From: CAZBYL01 sp964496275
GTDB lineage: Bacteria; Synergistota; Synergistia; Synergistales; Synergistaceae
Reading direction: 5' to 3'
DNA: 13,883 nucleotides
NCBI GenBank assembly: GCA_964496275.1
Contig: CAZBYL010000055.1
Location: 1 to 13,883 of the forward strand
Shown here in pieces: positions 12,233 to 13,883 of the stretch. A program made the translations under genes and the position numbers. Below the pieces are notes generated by a model. It saw nothing but the letters and a program-made list of their open reading frames with translations, did not search any database and had not been told where the DNA came from. The stretch's first letter is position 1. Every line of letters starts with the position of its first letter.

Positions 12233-13828
12233 CTATACGGGATATGCTTCGTCCGCTGCTTGCTCTTGAACTCCTACGTCTACAAGGTTTTCTCTCATGT
12301 ACTTGCTTGGGATGAAATCCTTTGCAACCTGCGGGAAGAGTACGTAGCTCAATATGTCTTCCGGCTGTGTTGCAAGAGCGCCGATTTCCTTGCGCGCCTG
12401 CTCAAGCTCGGGGGCTATTTTTTCTCCCGGACGGCAAGTGATGGGCTGTTCGTCTCCGAGCACGAGTTTCTGTATCTCGGGGTCCACAGGAGCGGGAGTT
12501 TTGCCGTAGTAGCCGCGGAAGTACTGTTTTACTTCGTTGGATACCATCTTCCACCTTTTGCCTGCGATGATGTTCATTGCCGCCTGTGTTCCCACTATCT
12601 GGCTTGTCGGAGTGACGAGAGGGGGATATCCCATCTCTTTGCGGACTCTCGGAACTTCTTCCATAACGTCCTTGAATTTATCAAGGCAGCCGCCCTCTTT
12701 GAGCTGGCTCTGGAGGTTTGAGTACATTCCGCCGGGAATCTGGTAGAGCAGTATGTTGATGTTTACTCCGCTGACTCCCATTATTATGTCGCTGTATTTC
12801 TTTTTCAGGTCCTCGTAGTAGTTGGCCACGGGAAGGAGTTTTTCAAGCGACAATTTCGTGTCGTACTCTCCGCCCGCAAGAGCAGCCACTATAGCTTCCG
12901 TGGCAGGCTGGCTTGTGCCCATGGCAAACGGCGAGATGGCGCAGTCCACAACGTCCGCCCCCGCCTCTATCGCGGCAAGGTAGCTCATAGCAGCCATACC
13001 GCTTGTGTAGTGGCTGTGTATCTGAACGGGAAGGTTGACCTTCTCTTTTATTGCCCTTACGAGCGAGGAGGCCGCTACAGGCGAGAGCAGTCCCGCCATG
13101 TCCTTAATGCAGATTGAGTCCGCTCCCATTTCGGCCATGTCATGAGCCTGCTTTGCAAACAGGTCGAGAGTGTGTACCGGCGATATCGTGTAGGATATCG
13201 TCATCTGCAGCTCTCCGCCCTCTTTTTTGACAGCGTCCGCTGCGATGGACATGTTGCGGAGGTCGTTTAGCGCATCGAACACTCTTATTATGTCGATACC
13301 GTTTCCTATCGCACGCTTCACAAACTCACGGACAACTTCGTCCGAGTAGTGTCTGTAGCCGACGACGTTCTGACCGCGCATGAGCATTTGTGTCTTGGTT
13401 TTCTTGAGGCGCTTTCTGATCTGGCGAAGTCTGTCCCACGGGTCTTCTCCGAGGAATCTCATAGCCGAGTCAAAGGTGGCGCCGCCCCACATTTCAATTG
13501 CGTGGTATCCCACTTCGTCCATAGCTTCGCATATCGGAAGCATGTCGTCTGTACGAAGGCGAGTCGCCATTATGGACTGGTGCGCGTCGCGGAAGGCTGT
13601 TTCCATAATTCCGACTCTGGCTTTCGGCCACGGATTTACGTCCACATGTCTCTGTACTTCCTCGACTTCAACTTTAACCTTGACTTCAGGCTTTATTTCC
13701 TGTTTCGTTTCTTCAGCCTTTTTGGATTCTTGTTTATCGGATACAGCGCAGGAGCAGTTCGTGACTTTTGTTGCTATCACGCGCCCCATGCTGTCTTTTA
13801 TTTCCTGTCTGACTTCGCCCGTTTCCAT
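12233..13828 (-). CDS. Oxaloacetate decarboxylase alpha / pyruvate carboxylase subunit B-type carboxyltransferase, without biotinyl domain
   Basis: This subunit transfers the carboxyl group between biotin and pyruvate/oxaloacetate. From the ATG at 13828 it has 531 residues. Residues about 70-330 are the TIM-barrel carboxyltransferase (ETAFRDAHQSIMATRLRT, EMWGGATFDSAMRFLGEDPW) with the metal and catalytic residues D81, K242 (ICIKDMAG), H271 and H273 (IHSHYTSG). The conserved C-terminal domain (about 335-525: GMYSNLQSQLKEGG, VTPTSQIVGTQAA) follows. The C-terminal biotinyl domain with AMKM is absent, so the carrier must be a separate protein. The N-terminus carries about 70 extra residues: a CSC motif at 25-27 and a Lys/Glu/Val-rich linker at about 32-60. 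The start is supported by GGAGG (13846-13842) and by the stop of another gene 8 nt upstream. Whether it works as a Na+-pumping decarboxylase or a carboxylase cannot be decided from this subunit. Confidence 0.9.
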   Translation of the reverse strand: METGEVRQEIKDSMGRVIATKVTNCSCAVSDKQESKKAEETKQEIKPEVKVKVEVEEVQRHVDVNPWPKARVGIMETAFRDAHQSIMATRLRTDDMLPICEAMDEVGYHAIEMWGGATFDSAMRFLGEDPWDRLRQIRKRLKKTKTQMLMRGQNVVGYRHYSDEVVREFVKRAIGNGIDIIRVFDALNDLRNMSIAADAVKKEGGELQMTISYTISPVHTLDLFAKQAHDMAEMGADSICIKDMAGLLSPVAASSLVRAIKEKVNLPVQIHSHYTSGMAAMSYLAAIEAGADVVDCAISPFAMGTSQPATEAIVAALAGGEYDTKLSLEKLLPVANYYEDLKKKYSDIIMGVSGVNINILLYQIPGGMYSNLQSQLKEGGCLDKFKDVMEEVPRVRKEMGYPPLVTPTSQIVGTQAAMNIIAGKRWKMVSNEVKQYFRGYYGKTPAPVDPEIQKLVLGDEQPITCRPGEKIAPELEQARKEIGALATQPEDILSYVLFPQVAKDFIPSKYMRENLVDVGVQEQAADEAYPV

Positions 13829-13836
13829 TTTTCGAG

Positions 13837-13883
13837 TTAATCCTCCAATGTCATCTTTGCCATGTGGTTGTAGAAGCGCCACT
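13837..13883 (-). CDS. 3' end of an unrecognised upstream gene (partial)
   Basis: On the minus strand the frame entering from the window edge reads WRFYNHMAKMTLED and stops at TAA (13839-13837), 8 nt before the ATG of the carboxyltransferase gene. The ribosome site of that gene lies inside these last codons, the typical layout of a tight operon. The 14 residues are too few to name a family. Partners such as a biotin carboxylase or another decarboxylase subunit would fit the context, but that is a guess. Confidence 0.5.
   Translation of the reverse strand, partial: WRFYNHMAKMTLED

Noticed and set aside
13349..13840. 163-codon plus-strand open frame opposite the carboxyltransferase gene
   Set aside because: It is antisense to conserved barrel sequence, with Phe/His-rich low-complexity composition and no ribosome site noted.
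13829..13882. Reading the carboxyltransferase frame upstream of 13828 as coding
   Set aside because: Another frame there ends in a TAA 8 nt before the ATG and the Shine-Dalgarno lies within it, so this stretch belongs to the previous gene.

Overview
This window looks like a chromosomal piece of an anaerobic, amino-acid-fermenting bacterium, most likely a member of the Synergistota (Cloacibacillus/Synergistes-like). That is an inference from content. The window holds a secreted DUF3798 protein, a family I recall as frequent in that phylum, together with three peptidases (a C69 dipeptidase, an M29-type aminopeptidase and an M24B aminopeptidase P), a phosphate butyryltransferase, and a biotin-dependent decarboxylase/carboxylase subunit. 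Starts are often GTG or TTG, with G-rich Shine-Dalgarno sequences close upstream. No tRNA, rRNA, CRISPR array, intact insertion sequence or phage gene is visible.

Layout. 1-224: an untranslated region that may begin with the tail of an unrecognised gene. 225-1118 (+): a YitT-type membrane protein. 1128-3661 (-): an apparent operon read in the order ptb, alpha/beta hydrolase, M23 peptidase; its last stop lies 9 bp from the stop of the YitT gene. 3662-3874: the ptb leader with promoter-like elements. 3875-6264 (-): plsC-like acyltransferase followed by an exported C69 dipeptidase. 6265-6344: a divergent control region holding a perfect 15-bp palindrome. 6345-6938 (+): a DUF502 membrane protein. 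6999-7745 (-): a FadR-type GntR regulator. 7746-7991: a divergent control region with promoters facing both ways and a second 15-bp palindrome. 7992-12142 (+): M29-type aminopeptidase, DUF3798 secreted protein, a terminator-like hairpin, then aminopeptidase P. 12143-12232: a strong terminator for the gene coming from the right. 12233-13828 (-): oxaloacetate decarboxylase alpha / pyruvate carboxylase B-type carboxyltransferase. Its start lies 8 nt after the stop of another gene that continues beyond the window.

How the genes may work together. The most coherent unit is 6999-12142: a regulator of the FCD class, which usually senses small organic acids, stands divergent to a cytoplasmic aminopeptidase, an abundant-looking secreted binding-protein-like DUF3798 protein and a second aminopeptidase. 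This suggests a regulated peptide or amino-acid-derivative capture and processing locus. The exported C69 dipeptidase would add extracytoplasmic peptide cleavage. Ptb and the decarboxylase subunit fit downstream carbon flow from amino acids to acyl-phosphates and 2-oxo/C4 acids. The genes are individually of known families; the novelty, if any, is in the combination, the operator-like palindromes and several departures from family norms listed under findings.
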